Assembly (NCBI RefSeq): GCF_003591485.1
Contig: NZ_QZCF01000003.1
Location: 310,001-374,000 of the forward strand
From: Paenibacillus sp. 1011MAR3C5
GTDB taxonomy: Bacteria; Bacillota; Bacilli; Paenibacillales; Paenibacillaceae
Length of the DNA stretch: 64,000 bases
Reading direction: 5' to 3'
This document shows positions 26,512-35,648 of the stretch, piece by piece. Every line of letters starts with the position of its first letter. The first letter of the stretch is position 1. The position numbers and the translations under genes were made by a program. The notes below the pieces were generated by a model. The model saw nothing but the letters and a program-made list of their open reading frames with translations, made no database searches and was not told where the DNA came from.

Positions 26512-28476
26512 TTAGTTGGAAGCGGCCGTCACCGCTGCTTTCTCCTCGGCTTCTGCGAGCATGAAGATGGTGAGCACGAACATGGCATGCGACCATGTTA
26601 GCGGCACTACCCACGCCGTCTCGCCGGTTACCTTGTCGATCTGCTCAGGCAGCAAACCCGTCTCCGTGCGATGGGCAATCGCCCAGTCTAGAAGCTTGCG
26701 CGCAGCCGCAAGATCGCCTGTCGCTACGCGGTAATGAGCGAGCCACAGCGTCGTCAGAATCCACGGATTGCCGCCGATGTAGATATCGTCCTCGTAGCGC
26801 TTGATGCCGCCAACGCCAGGTACAGTCAGTGCCGCTTCAATCGTGTCGGCTGTGCGGCGCATCCGCTCATGCTCAGGAGCTACCGCGCCGAACGGCACCG
26901 CGATGCCTAGCAAGCTGATATCGATGACCGGATCATGCTTCAGGACATGCTTCACGTAGCCTTTGTCCAGTTGCTCAATATGGCCGCTCATGCCAGCGGA
27001 AGAGGCCGCTTCGTATTTGTTTTCGCTCACTTTCAAATTCAAACCGCGGTAGAAGCTGCTGCCTTCCTCGTTCCAGCATTCGTCCATGATTATAAATGCG
27101 ATACGGGCCGCAGCGCTTCTCCAGTCCTTGGCAAGCGTAGCGTGTCCCAACAACTCGGCGAAGCTCGCGGCGGATGTTAGACCGCCATATACAGCCGCTG
27201 AGGAGTACGTATGGGAAGCCTCGCGCTCCTCCCATAGGTCGATGCTTGGCTTAGGCAAGCCGCTTTCAGGATCGATGAAGGACAGCAGGAACCCGGCGCC
27301 TCGTTCAACCGAAGGCCATACCTGGCTGGCGAACGCCAGATCCTGCTTCTCCAGGTAGTGCTGCCACATGCCCCAGAGGATGGAGGAGCCTTCGTCGATC
27401 TGCAAGCCCCAGGACGGAGCAAGGCCGCCATCGTGATAATGGCGCTGCTGCCAGGAGCCGTCAGGGGACTGAGCGGTCTGCGTCCATGCATAGAATCGGT
27501 CGGACAGCTCATTCAGGCCGGCTTTATCAAGCGCTGTCGTAATGAAGGCAGCGTCCCGTCCCCAGCAGAAGGAGTAGCCGCCGCAGCGGGAGAAGTTCTC
27601 GTCAAACTCGGGAGCAGCAATAATACTGCCGGTTTTCTCGTCGGACATCAGCTTGAACATCAGAACGGAGCGCTCATACAGCTCCTTCACATTTTCGCCT
27701 TCAATCGGGCAAGGCGCAGCAGCGTCTACGTATGCATTCCAGTATTCATGGGTAAGACGCGCAAGCTCTTCGCTTGTCTTCCCCTTGGCAGCTGCAAGCT
27801 CTTCAAGCGCCTGCTCCTCATTATGTCCCGCCGCAATATAGACAGGGATTGTGAGGCTTGCTCCTGGCTGCAAATTCAACACGTCCCATGCCATTGCGCC
27901 ATCAGGACGCATATCGATCTTATTGCCGTTCAGTTCGCTGTCTTGTACCGCATCCCAGGACAGCCCGGCCTGGAATTTAGCGCATACGTTTGCACTTGAA
28001 AGCGCAAAAAAGTACCCGTTGCGGAAATGAATCAAGGCATCGGCGGACGGCTGGAACATCGTCGTATTGTACAGTCCGTTCTCGCTGATCTGGAAGCAGG
28101 AGTGAAGTAGAAAGCGGAAGCTTTGGGCAACGGAGCTTTCATTTTTGAACATGTATTGGCGCACAATAACGTTGCTCTCCGGTACGGCAAAGTGAAGGCT
28201 TTCCACCGAAATCGGCTGCTCTGTAGAACGAGCGCTTACACGAAGCACGTTGCTGCGCTTGACATATGCAACCTCATGCTGCCAGCCGTCCTGTTCGCCG
28301 TCGAACCATGTTAGCGCTTTACCTTCGACTTGAAGACCGGTACGCATGGCATCGACATGCTGAGGCGTATCGATATTCGGCCACCAAAGCCGGTACATGC
28401 GTCCAGTCCGGCCGAGCGATGCCAGGAAAGTGGAATTGCCGATAATGGCGTCTACTAAATGTGGCTTGTTGTTCAT
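26512..28476 (-). CDS. GH15 family glucoamylase/glucodextranase-like enzyme
   Basis: A 654-residue glycoside hydrolase without signal peptide, so cytoplasmic. An N-terminal beta-sandwich (about 1-260) precedes an (alpha/alpha)6 barrel. The general acid E362 lies in GLQIDEGSSILWGMW and the general base E611 in GLLPEQIDK, matching the two catalytic glutamates of GH15. It should release glucose from maltodextrins or related alpha-glucosides taken up by the importer at 30039. It starts four bases after the stop of the LacI gene; its AAAGGAGC site lies in that gene's last codons, so the two form an operon. Confidence 0.88.
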   Translation of the reverse strand: MNNKPHLVDAIIGNSTFLASLGRTGRMYRLWWPNIDTPQHVDAMRTGLQVEGKALTWFDGEQDGWQHEVAYVKRSNVLRVSARSTEQPISVESLHFAVPESNVIVRQYMFKNESSVAQSFRFLLHSCFQISENGLYNTTMFQPSADALIHFRNGYFFALSSANVCAKFQAGLSWDAVQDSELNGNKIDMRPDGAMAWDVLNLQPGASLTIPVYIAAGHNEEQALEELAAAKGKTSEELARLTHEYWNAYVDAAAPCPIEGENVKELYERSVLMFKLMSDEKTGSIIAAPEFDENFSRCGGYSFCWGRDAAFITTALDKAGLNELSDRFYAWTQTAQSPDGSWQQRHYHDGGLAPSWGLQIDEGSSILWGMWQHYLEKQDLAFASQVWPSVERGAGFLLSFIDPESGLPKPSIDLWEEREASHTYSSAAVYGGLTSAASFAELLGHATLAKDWRSAAARIAFIIMDECWNEEGSSFYRGLNLKVSENKYEAASSAGMSGHIEQLDKGYVKHVLKHDPVIDISLLGIAVPFGAVAPEHERMRRTADTIEAALTVPGVGGIKRYEDDIYIGGNPWILTTLWLAHYRVATGDLAAARKLLDWAIAHRTETGLLPEQIDKVTGETAWVVPLTWSHAMFVLTIFMLAEAEEKAAVTAASN

Positions 28477-28480
28477 GTGT

Positions 28481-29509
28481 TTAGCTCCTTTTGTTTACGG
28501 CTTGAATGGAGGAATCGCGAACGATCAGACGGTGCGGGATGATCATGCGGGTCTGATGAATCTCTTCTTCCATGATTCGCCTGATCAGCAGTTGAGAAGC
28601 GGTATATCCCAATTGATAGGTGCCGATATCGATGGAACTGATCGGCGGCGTGGCAAGCTCGGATAATGCGATATTGTTAAAGCTTACGAGGCTAATGTCA
28701 TCTGGAACAGAGTAGCCAAGCTCATTGAGACCTCTCAACACGCCGAAGCCGACCACATCGTCGATGACGACAAGTCCGCTCGGACGCTCGGGCAAGCCCA
28801 TCATGAAGGACATGGCGCGATATCCGCTTTGCTGCAGAAATTCGCCTTCTACGATCCATTCGGAGCGCATTGCCAGACCCGCATCGCGCATGGCTCTCCG
28901 ATAGCCGGACATCCGGTCATGCGATACCGTCAAATTCGGCGGTCCGCTGACAAAGCCGATCCTCTCATGTCCTTGGATGATCAAATGTTGGGTTGCATCG
29001 TAGGCTGCTTGTTCATTGTCATTGTCCACCGAAAGAATGTTCTGATGGCCTTCCGAACGCCCGATCAGAACGGTAGGGAAGTTATGATTGTTCAATATAT
29101 CGATGAGAGGATCATTCGTTCTCGCCGATAACAAAATAACGCCATCGACTCTGCGGCCAAGAACGAGGCGGGAGATCGTTTCGTTCTCATCCTGCGGAGA
29201 AGTGGCGGCTGCAAGCAGCATGTCATATCCCGCTCTCGTGGATTGCGTCAGAATGCCGCGCAACAACTCGCCGAAGAAGAAGTCCTGGAACAGCTCCTCG
29301 GCAGGGCGCGGAAGCATGATGGCAAGCGTACGTGTCGTCTTGGACACGAGGCTTTTTGCCATGAGATTCGGATGGTAGCCCATCTCATCCATAATTTTTT
29401 TAACTTTCATAGATGTCGCTTTACTGATTCGGGGATGATTCGAGACCACCCTGGACACCGTGGAAGGCGATACTCCCGCGGCCTTCGCTATGTCTTTAAT
29501 TGTAACCAT
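28481..29509 (-). CDS. LacI family regulator, MalR-like
   Basis: A 342-residue regulator with helix-turn-helix MVTIKDIAKAAGVSPSTVSR at the very start and a sugar-binding C-terminal domain (about 60-335). It is divergent from the maltodextrin importer and cotranscribed with GH15, so control of both by maltodextrin is likely. Operator-like palindromes lie in the shared intergenic region at 29705, 29842 and 29961. I chose the ATG at 29509; the GTG at 29524 has no ribosome binding site. Confidence 0.85.
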   Translation of the reverse strand: MVTIKDIAKAAGVSPSTVSRVVSNHPRISKATSMKVKKIMDEMGYHPNLMAKSLVSKTTRTLAIMLPRPAEELFQDFFFGELLRGILTQSTRAGYDMLLAAATSPQDENETISRLVLGRRVDGVILLSARTNDPLIDILNNHNFPTVLIGRSEGHQNILSVDNDNEQAAYDATQHLIIQGHERIGFVSGPPNLTVSHDRMSGYRRAMRDAGLAMRSEWIVEGEFLQQSGYRAMSFMMGLPERPSGLVVIDDVVGFGVLRGLNELGYSVPDDISLVSFNNIALSELATPPISSIDIGTYQLGYTASQLLIRRIMEEEIHQTRMIIPHRLIVRDSSIQAVNKRS

Positions 29510-29704
29510 CGTGCGAGCCCCCACTCGAGCAACTTATATTGACTGCGCTGATAATGAATATTACGTTCATCCTAATGCAACTTTTGCTCATATGTAAATA
29601 TATATCTTGGCGTCAGCTTATACAAATGATGAAAAACTGAGCAATAGCGTGTAAATGAAAGAAAAACAAAGTATTCCTTGTAAAGATGAAACAAAATGAA
29701 CTGT

Positions 29705-29742
29705 GCAAACGTTTTAACAAACGATAGGGCATGTTGTATATT
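29705..29742 (+). promoter_or_regulatory. Promoter of the maltodextrin operon with overlapping operator
   Basis: TTAACA (29714) and TATATT (29737) are spaced by 17 bp, each five of six to consensus. GCAAACGTTTTA at 29705-29716 overlaps the -35 and resembles the CG-centred MalR operator CGCAAACGTTTGCG. Confidence 0.7.
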
Positions 29743-29775
29743 GAATACACGAATAGAACGCTTTCAAAAAGCTGA

Positions 29776-29836
29776 TTTTCGAAAAATAAGCGATTTCAAT
29801 CCTGAGATGTATTGAAATCGCCATTTTTCGAGAAAA
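29776..29836 (+). promoter_or_regulatory. Long hairpin in the maltodextrin operon leader
   Basis: GCGATTTCAAT and ATTGAAATCGC form an 11-bp perfect stem, extended by GAAAAAT/ATTTTTC around a small internal loop. It lies 35-95 nt downstream of the predicted start of transcription, in a leader of nearly 290 nt. It could be an attenuator or an RNA-stability element. Confidence 0.6.
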
Positions 29837-29841
29837 TTGTA

Positions 29842-29851
29842 CAAACGTTTG
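29842..29851. promoter_or_regulatory. LacI/MalR-type operator
   Basis: CAAACGTTTG is a perfect 10-bp palindrome followed by CGC. It lies about 100 bp downstream of the predicted promoter. A related half-degenerate copy, GAACGTTTG, is at 29962-29970. Confidence 0.65.
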
Positions 29852-30038
29852 CGCATATTTGCTTATGAATGAAGCAAGGCATTCCGTAAAACGGAGCTTC
29901 TCATGCTGAATGTCATAGCGAATCGCATAAGATGCGGGAAAAAACCTCGTTTTATGAAAATGAACGTTTGAAGCCGTAACGAATATGAAAGCGAATTCAT
30001 TCGAACATATCCACGTACTGGGGAAGGGGATCATTAGA

Positions 30039-31343
30039 ATGAAAAAATGGTTTGTCATGACGCTAATCGTTTCTTTGTTTGTCGTAGCCGCATGCGGCGG
30101 TAACAACGGAGGCGGCGGCAACGCAAGTCCGACCGCAAACAACAGCAGCAACACGCCGACGGAGGATCCCGGCAATTCGGGAGGCGATGATACGAAGTTG
30201 ACGCCTGAAGCCGGAGCGAGCCTGGTTATTTGGGACGCCAACAACCAAGCGGCATTCCTTCAGGAAATGGGCGCCGAGTTCGAAAAGGAATACGGTGTGC
30301 CGGTTAAATTCGAAGAAGTGGGCAATACGGACCAAGTGGCCAAGCTGATGACTGACGGACCTGCAGGACTCGCAGCCGACGTGCTTCTGTTCCCGCACGA
30401 CCATATCGGCAGCGCCGCTTCCGCCGGACTTCTGCTGCCGAATACGGCATTCGAGGAAGAGGTTGTTAGCGAAAACGCTGAAAAAACGGTCAAAGCGATT
30501 ACCTACGACGGTATTATGTACGGTTATCCCCGTTCAGTTGAAACGTATGCCATGTTCTACAATAAAGACTTGATCTCGGAAGCACCTGCGACGTTTGAGG
30601 AAATCTTTACCTTTGCGGAAACATTCAATGATCCGGCCAAGAACAAATTTGCGTTTGCTTGGGAATTGCAGCAATTCTTCTACAACTTTGCATTTCTGGC
30701 TTCGCAAGGCGGATACATGTTCGGAGACGACAATACCAATAGCGCGGACATCGGCTTAAATAACGATGGTGCGATTGCTGGCGCAAAGCTGATGGCGGAA
30801 ATCAAAGAAAAGCTTCTTCCGTTGAATACCGGCGATATTGACTTTGATATCAAAAAAGGCCTGTTCCTCGACGGATCGCTCGCGATGGAACTCAATGGCC
30901 CTTGGGCGCTAGCCGATTACAAGAATGCTGGCATTAACTTCGGAGTAGCTCCGCTGCCGAAAATCGGCGACAATCAGATGACGTCGTTCTCCGGCGTGCA
31001 AGCCTATTACGTCAATGCCAACTCGAAGTATCCGCAAGCGGCGCAATTGCTGGCGCGCTTCCTATCGACAAAGGAAATGCAAATGAAAAACTTTGAAATG
31101 AACAGCTTGCTTCCATCGAATGAAGAAGCCGCTGGCGATCCAGCGGTTGCCAATGACGAAATCGTCAAAGCTTTCCTTCAACAATTTGAGAACTCGACTC
31201 CAATGCCTTCCATTCCGGAAATGGGCAGCGTATGGAATCCGATCACATCGGCAATTTCCGAAATATGGAACGAGGGCAAAGATCCGAAAACAGCGCTCGA
31301 CAATGCCGTCGCTCAAATTAAGGACAGCATCGGAACGAACTAA
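30039..31343 (+). CDS. Maltodextrin ABC importer substrate-binding lipoprotein
   Basis: A 434-residue extracellular solute-binding protein of the MalE type. The lipobox VVAAC puts the lipidated Cys at residue 19, followed by a Gly/Asn/Ser/Thr-rich tether. Mature segments such as YGYPRSVETYAMFYNKDLI and KKGLFLDGSLAMELNGPWA are typical of maltose/maltodextrin binding proteins. AAGGGGA lies nine bases before the ATG. It is first in a run of four genes that ends with a GH13 amylase. A hairpin after the stop may keep its mRNA more abundant than the permease part. Confidence 0.88.
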   Translation: MKKWFVMTLIVSLFVVAACGGNNGGGGNASPTANNSSNTPTEDPGNSGGDDTKLTPEAGASLVIWDANNQAAFLQEMGAEFEKEYGVPVKFEEVGNTDQVAKLMTDGPAGLAADVLLFPHDHIGSAASAGLLLPNTAFEEEVVSENAEKTVKAITYDGIMYGYPRSVETYAMFYNKDLISEAPATFEEIFTFAETFNDPAKNKFAFAWELQQFFYNFAFLASQGGYMFGDDNTNSADIGLNNDGAIAGAKLMAEIKEKLLPLNTGDIDFDIKKGLFLDGSLAMELNGPWALADYKNAGINFGVAPLPKIGDNQMTSFSGVQAYYVNANSKYPQAAQLLARFLSTKEMQMKNFEMNSLLPSNEEAAGDPAVANDEIVKAFLQQFENSTPMPSIPEMGSVWNPITSAISEIWNEGKDPKTALDNAVAQIKDSIGTN

Positions 31344-31372
31344 GAGCAGCACATGTAAACATGGAATGCTTT

Positions 31373-31403
31373 ACGGTTTCCCCGCTTTTTGCGGGGAAGC
31401 CGT
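31373..31403 (+). terminator. Intercistronic hairpin between binding protein and permease
   Basis: ACGGTTTCCCCGC pairs with GCGGGGAAGCCGT (13 bp, one wobble) across a TTTTT loop. No T-run follows, so it is more likely an mRNA-stabilising or partial termination element. Confidence 0.75.
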
Positions 31404-31435
31404 TCATTCCGTTCATTAAAGAGAGGAGCCGGACA

Positions 31436-32752
31436 ATGATGAAGCGGCATCGTAATACCGCGGCCATACTTTCGGTAGCGCTGCAAGGGCTTGGCCAACT
31501 GTACAACCGGCAGTGGCTGAAGGGTGTTTTTTTCCTTTGTGTTCAGGCATTAGGGCTTTATTATCTGGTTCCCCGTCTAGGGCACGCCATCTGGGGAATG
31601 GTAACGCTTGGGGAAAAGACGCAGAAATTTGTGAAGGTAGGAAAGACCACCGAACTGGTCAAGGGCGACCATTCCATTTTTTTGATGCTGGACGGCATTA
31701 TCGTTATTCTGGTATTGGTCGTATTTTTACTGATTTATGCGTTGAATATTTACGATGCGTATCAAAACGGAAAAAAGCGGGACGAAGGCAAGGGGGTACG
31801 CGATTTTGCGGATTCGTGGAATCATGTAACGGTTAACCATTTTCCTTATTTTATGCTGGCTCTCCCAGTGCTCGGCGTATTGTTTTTTACGATCATGCCG
31901 ATCTTATTCTCGATTATGCTGGCGTTTACGAATTACTCGGCGCCTAACCATATACCGCCGGCCAAGCTCGTCGACTGGGTCGGTTTCCAATCGTTTATTG
32001 ATTTGCTGCAAATGAAATCGTGGAGCAAGACGTTTTACGGCCTGCTCGTCTGGACAATCATTTGGGCGGTGCTTGCCACCGTCACATGTTATTTTGGCGG
32101 CATTTTTGTCGCGCTGCTCATTCAATCGAGGGGCATCCGATTCAAAAAAATGTGGCAGACCATTTTCATCATTCCGTATGCGATCCCGCAGCTCATATCG
32201 CTGCTCGTCATGCGCAATCTGTTTAACGCCAAATTCGGTCCCATTAACCAATATTTTGCCTATTTCGGTCTTGAAGGGCTGCCGTGGCTGACGGATCCGT
32301 TTTGGGCCAAAGTTACCTTGATACTCGTCAACATGTGGATCGGCATTCCGGTCAGCATGCTGCTGGCGCTCGGCGTCCTGACGGCCATACCGCGCGATCT
32401 GTACGAAGCCGCCGAAGTGGACGGAGCGTCAAACTTTCAGAAGTTCAAAATTATTACGATGCCGTATTTGCTGTTTGCGACGGCTCCAATTCTTATTACG
32501 CAATTCGCAGGCAATATCAACAACTTTAACGTCATCTATCTGATGACTGGAGGCGGTCCCGCCAAAGGGGATTATCAATTTGCGGGTTCGACCGATTTGC
32601 TTGTTACCTGGCTGTTCAATCTGACGCTCGTCAATAACAAATACAACATGTCCGCAGCTATCGGCATTCTGATCTTCATTATGATCGCGACGATCTCGAT
32701 CTGGAGCTATCGCCGGACCAAATCATTCAAAGAGGAGGATATGCTGTCATGA
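31436..32752 (+). CDS. Maltodextrin ABC importer permease (MalF-like)
   Basis: A 438-residue permease. An extra N-terminal hydrophobic part with GLGQLYNRQWLKGVFF, frequent in Firmicute MalF proteins, precedes the transport domain. The EAA loop reads YEAAEVDGASNFQKFKIITMP, contacting the ATPase. GAGAGGAG lies seven bases before the ATG. No ATPase gene is nearby; a shared MsmX-type ATPase elsewhere in the genome is expected, as in Bacillus. The stop overlaps the next start (ATGA). Confidence 0.88.
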   Translation: MMKRHRNTAAILSVALQGLGQLYNRQWLKGVFFLCVQALGLYYLVPRLGHAIWGMVTLGEKTQKFVKVGKTTELVKGDHSIFLMLDGIIVILVLVVFLLIYALNIYDAYQNGKKRDEGKGVRDFADSWNHVTVNHFPYFMLALPVLGVLFFTIMPILFSIMLAFTNYSAPNHIPPAKLVDWVGFQSFIDLLQMKSWSKTFYGLLVWTIIWAVLATVTCYFGGIFVALLIQSRGIRFKKMWQTIFIIPYAIPQLISLLVMRNLFNAKFGPINQYFAYFGLEGLPWLTDPFWAKVTLILVNMWIGIPVSMLLALGVLTAIPRDLYEAAEVDGASNFQKFKIITMPYLLFATAPILITQFAGNINNFNVIYLMTGGGPAKGDYQFAGSTDLLVTWLFNLTLVNNKYNMSAAIGILIFIMIATISIWSYRRTKSFKEEDMLS

Positions 32753-33585
32753 GTCAAAAAAACAGCTTCGTGCGGCTGTCGCTCAGCTATTTGATTTTGA
32801 TCATCTTGTCGGTGTGCGCCCTTTATCCGGCGATATGGGTTGTGGTCTCCTCTTTCCGTCCAGGAGGGTCTTTGTACAGCAAAAACTTTTTCCCGGAAAA
32901 ATGGACACTTGATCATTACGTAACGCTGTTCACCGGTACACAGTACACGTTCGACATCTGGTATTTGAATACGCTGAAAATCGCCTTTTTTACGATGATT
33001 TGCTCCGTATTTCTAATGACGCTCAGTATGTACGCGTTGTCCCGATTCCGGTTCCGCGGACGCAAGACGATGCTCAGCGTTATGCTCATTCTTGGCATGT
33101 TCCCGAGCTTTATGAGCATGATCGCGGTATACATCATTTTGCTGCAGCTTAATTTATTGGATACGCATATCGCGATGATTCTTGTTTATTCGGCGGGGGC
33201 TGCACTCGGAGGTTTTATCGTCAAAGGATACTTTGATACGATTCCCCGCAGCCTGGACGAAGCTGCGCGTATCGACGGGGCCAGCCATCTGCAGGTGTTT
33301 CTGAAAATTATGATGCCTCTGTCGAAGCCGATTTTGACGTTCGTGGCGCTGACGTCCTTTACGGGCGTATGGGGTGACTTTATTTTCGCCCGTCTCGTGC
33401 TTCGATCAAAGGACAACTATACGGTGGCCGTCGGCATGTATGAATTGATCGCCTCGCAGACGAACAGCTACTTTACGCTGTTTGCTGCTGGCAGCGTCAT
33501 TATCGCCATTCCGATTACGATTCTGTTTCTCATTCTGCAGCGCTTCCTCGTGCAAGGTCTGACGGCCGGAGCGATGAAAGGATGA
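32749..33585 (+). CDS. Maltodextrin ABC importer permease (MalG-like)
   Basis: A 278-residue permease with six hydrophobic helices. The EAA motif is in SLDEAARIDGASHLQVFLKI, and GLTAGAMKG is the usual MalG C-terminus. It overlaps both neighbours by ATGA, so the unit is tightly coupled. Confidence 0.9.
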   Translation: MSQKNSFVRLSLSYLILIILSVCALYPAIWVVVSSFRPGGSLYSKNFFPEKWTLDHYVTLFTGTQYTFDIWYLNTLKIAFFTMICSVFLMTLSMYALSRFRFRGRKTMLSVMLILGMFPSFMSMIAVYIILLQLNLLDTHIAMILVYSAGAALGGFIVKGYFDTIPRSLDEAARIDGASHLQVFLKIMMPLSKPILTFVALTSFTGVWGDFIFARLVLRSKDNYTVAVGMYELIASQTNSYFTLFAAGSVIIAIPITILFLILQRFLVQGLTAGAMKG

Positions 33586-35231
33586 CCGTCGTGAACAGAA
33601 GCAGTGCGGTTGCGGCTTTGCTGGCGACGGCACTGCTTATGCTGCTGACGCTTGGAGCTTGTACAGCCGATTCGAGCGGCAGCGATTCTTCGCCGGGTGA
33701 CGGCGGCGCGGGCGGATATGTGGCGGCGCCGGCTTCCTACGATGCCGACGAGCAGCTGGGCACGGTCTATTACGAAATATTTGTCCGGTCGTTCTACGAC
33801 ACGGACGGGGACGGAATTGGAGATTTGAACGGCGTAACGGCAAAGCTTGATTATTTGCAGGAACTTGGCATCGGGGGCATCTGGCTCATGCCGATCAACG
33901 CGTCGCCAAGCTATCATGGCTATGACGTAACCGATTATTATGCGATCAATCCGGAATATGGCACGCTCGACGATCTGAAGCGATTGCTGGACGAGGCGCA
34001 TAAACGGGATATAAAGGTCATTATGGACCTTGTCGTCAACCATACGAGCAGCGAGCATCCGTGGTTTAAGGACGCGGTTGCGGATGCAAGCAGCCCGTAT
34101 CGCAGCTGGTATTCGTTCGCCGAGGCGGGCGACAAGCTGCAGATGGACGGAGCGGTAGACGGCAACCCTTGGCACAGCTACGGCAGCTTGCGCTATCTCG
34201 GCATCTTCTGGGGCGGCATGCCGGATCTGAACTTCGACGAGCCGAAGGTGCGCGAAGAAATGATCAAGATCGGACAGTATTGGCTGGAGCAAGGGCTTGA
34301 CGGCTTCCGGCTGGATGCGGCCAAACATATCTACGGCGACTTTAAGTCGACAGTCAGCTCGCCAGAAGTGCAGGATGCCAACAAGAAGTGGTGGCAGGAG
34401 TTCCGGTCAGGCATGAATGAAGTCAATCCGGATACTTACTTGATCGGAGAAGTATGGGATTCGCTTGCGATTATTGCGCCATACTTCGATCAGGCGCTGG
34501 ATTCCGCATTCCACTTCGAGCTGGCCGACAAGCTGATCGGGGCGGCGAGGAACGAAAGAGACCCTGATCTTGCCTTTTCGCTGGAGCGCGCATACAAAGT
34601 CTATGAGAAGTCTTCGGGCGGCACATTCGTCGATGCGCCGTTCCTGAGCAATCATGACCAGAATCGCGTCATGAGCGAGCTGCGCGGCAATGTAGACCAT
34701 GTGAAGATGGCGGCAGCTCTGCTGCTCACGCTGCCGGGCACGCCATACCTCTACTACGGAGAAGAGATCGGCATGCAAGGCATGAAGCCCGATGAATATA
34801 TCCGCGAGCCGATGCTGTGGCATCGCGATCCCGCAGGCGGAGAAGGACAGACATCCTGGATCGCCTCGAAGCATAATAAGGAAGCGGGAGAGGTTTCAGT
34901 TGAAGCGCAGCTTGGGCAGGATGGCTCGCTTCTGGAGCATTACCGGACGCTGATCGGCTGGCGTAACGAAGAGGCGGCTCTTCGCGACGGCACGATTGGG
35001 GAGTATAAGCTGGAGACGGCGGGCGGCGAGCTGAGTGTGTTCGTGCGTGTCACGAAGACGGAACGTGTGCTTGTCATTCACAATCTCTCGGGCGAAGCGC
35101 AGACGGCAGAGCTGGCTGCTTCCGATAGGTACGGCGAGTTTACGCAGCTTGCCCGCAGTACGGAAGCCGATGCCAAGCTTGATGGCACGACACTGACGCT
35201 TCCACCTTACAGCACGGCCGTATTGAAATAA
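33582..35231 (+). CDS. GH13 alpha-amylase family lipoprotein
   Basis: A 549-residue amylase with an N-terminal signal and lipobox LGAC, so it is predicted to be anchored outside the membrane. The GH13 regions are complete: DLVVNHTS, GFRLDAAKH (nucleophile D245), LIGEVWD (acid/base E290) and FLSNHDQNR (D359). The Ca-site-like opening DTDGDGIGDLNG is typical of oligo-glucosidase and maltogenic types. It is translationally coupled to the importer, so it should trim starch or dextrins at the point of uptake. Confidence 0.88.
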   Translation: MTVVNRSSAVAALLATALLMLLTLGACTADSSGSDSSPGDGGAGGYVAAPASYDADEQLGTVYYEIFVRSFYDTDGDGIGDLNGVTAKLDYLQELGIGGIWLMPINASPSYHGYDVTDYYAINPEYGTLDDLKRLLDEAHKRDIKVIMDLVVNHTSSEHPWFKDAVADASSPYRSWYSFAEAGDKLQMDGAVDGNPWHSYGSLRYLGIFWGGMPDLNFDEPKVREEMIKIGQYWLEQGLDGFRLDAAKHIYGDFKSTVSSPEVQDANKKWWQEFRSGMNEVNPDTYLIGEVWDSLAIIAPYFDQALDSAFHFELADKLIGAARNERDPDLAFSLERAYKVYEKSSGGTFVDAPFLSNHDQNRVMSELRGNVDHVKMAAALLLTLPGTPYLYYGEEIGMQGMKPDEYIREPMLWHRDPAGGEGQTSWIASKHNKEAGEVSVEAQLGQDGSLLEHYRTLIGWRNEEAALRDGTIGEYKLETAGGELSVFVRVTKTERVLVIHNLSGEAQTAELAASDRYGEFTQLARSTEADAKLDGTTLTLPPYSTAVLK

Positions 35232-35237
35232 GGATGA

Positions 35238-35274
35238 AGAAGGGCATTCCTGTTTAATCGGGAATGCTCTTTTG
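35238..35274 (+). terminator. Terminator of the maltodextrin operon
   Basis: AGGGCATTCC pairs with GGAATGCTCT (one wobble), followed by TTTTG. Confidence 0.85.
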
Positions 35275-35560
35275 TTATAGCAGCATATAGATAGCTTCGG
35301 CCGGTGATCCTGAATCGGTTCTTATTATGGAGTCGGTGCGAGATAAGAATGGTGTTCAAGTGACCGCCGTAATCGTCGACGCCGACGAGCTCAGCATGGC
35401 ATATTCATTGGTATGCTCGATCACCGTCAACTGGCTGGAAGGCCAGTTCTCGTTATTGGTGAACCAGGAGCCGTGCGGCACATAATAGATTTGTTCCGCA
35501 GCCGCCTGCCGCGATACAACTTGCGATAAGCATGGTAACGATACACCCCTTCATACGCAT
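35275..35560 (-). pseudogene. Broken gene for a small exported protein
   Basis: On the minus strand an ATG at 35560 with a good AGAGGGAG site opens a signal-peptide-like sequence beginning MRMKGCIVTMLIASCIAAG. The frame then breaks near 35500. In the frame shifted by one base, coding-like sequence continues (EQIYYVPHGSWFTNN), meets an in-frame TGA at 35356-35358 and runs on to a TAA at 35275. About 95 residues would result if the frameshift and stop were repaired. The family was not recognised. A sequencing error could explain one lesion but hardly both. Confidence 0.6.
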
Positions 35561-35648
35561 TGGATTGACTCCCTCTGTACCCATTTAAAAAACCCTAGTA
35601 AATTTTTTGAGATTTTGAAATAGGAAGGAGGGAGGAGTTTATCCGAAG

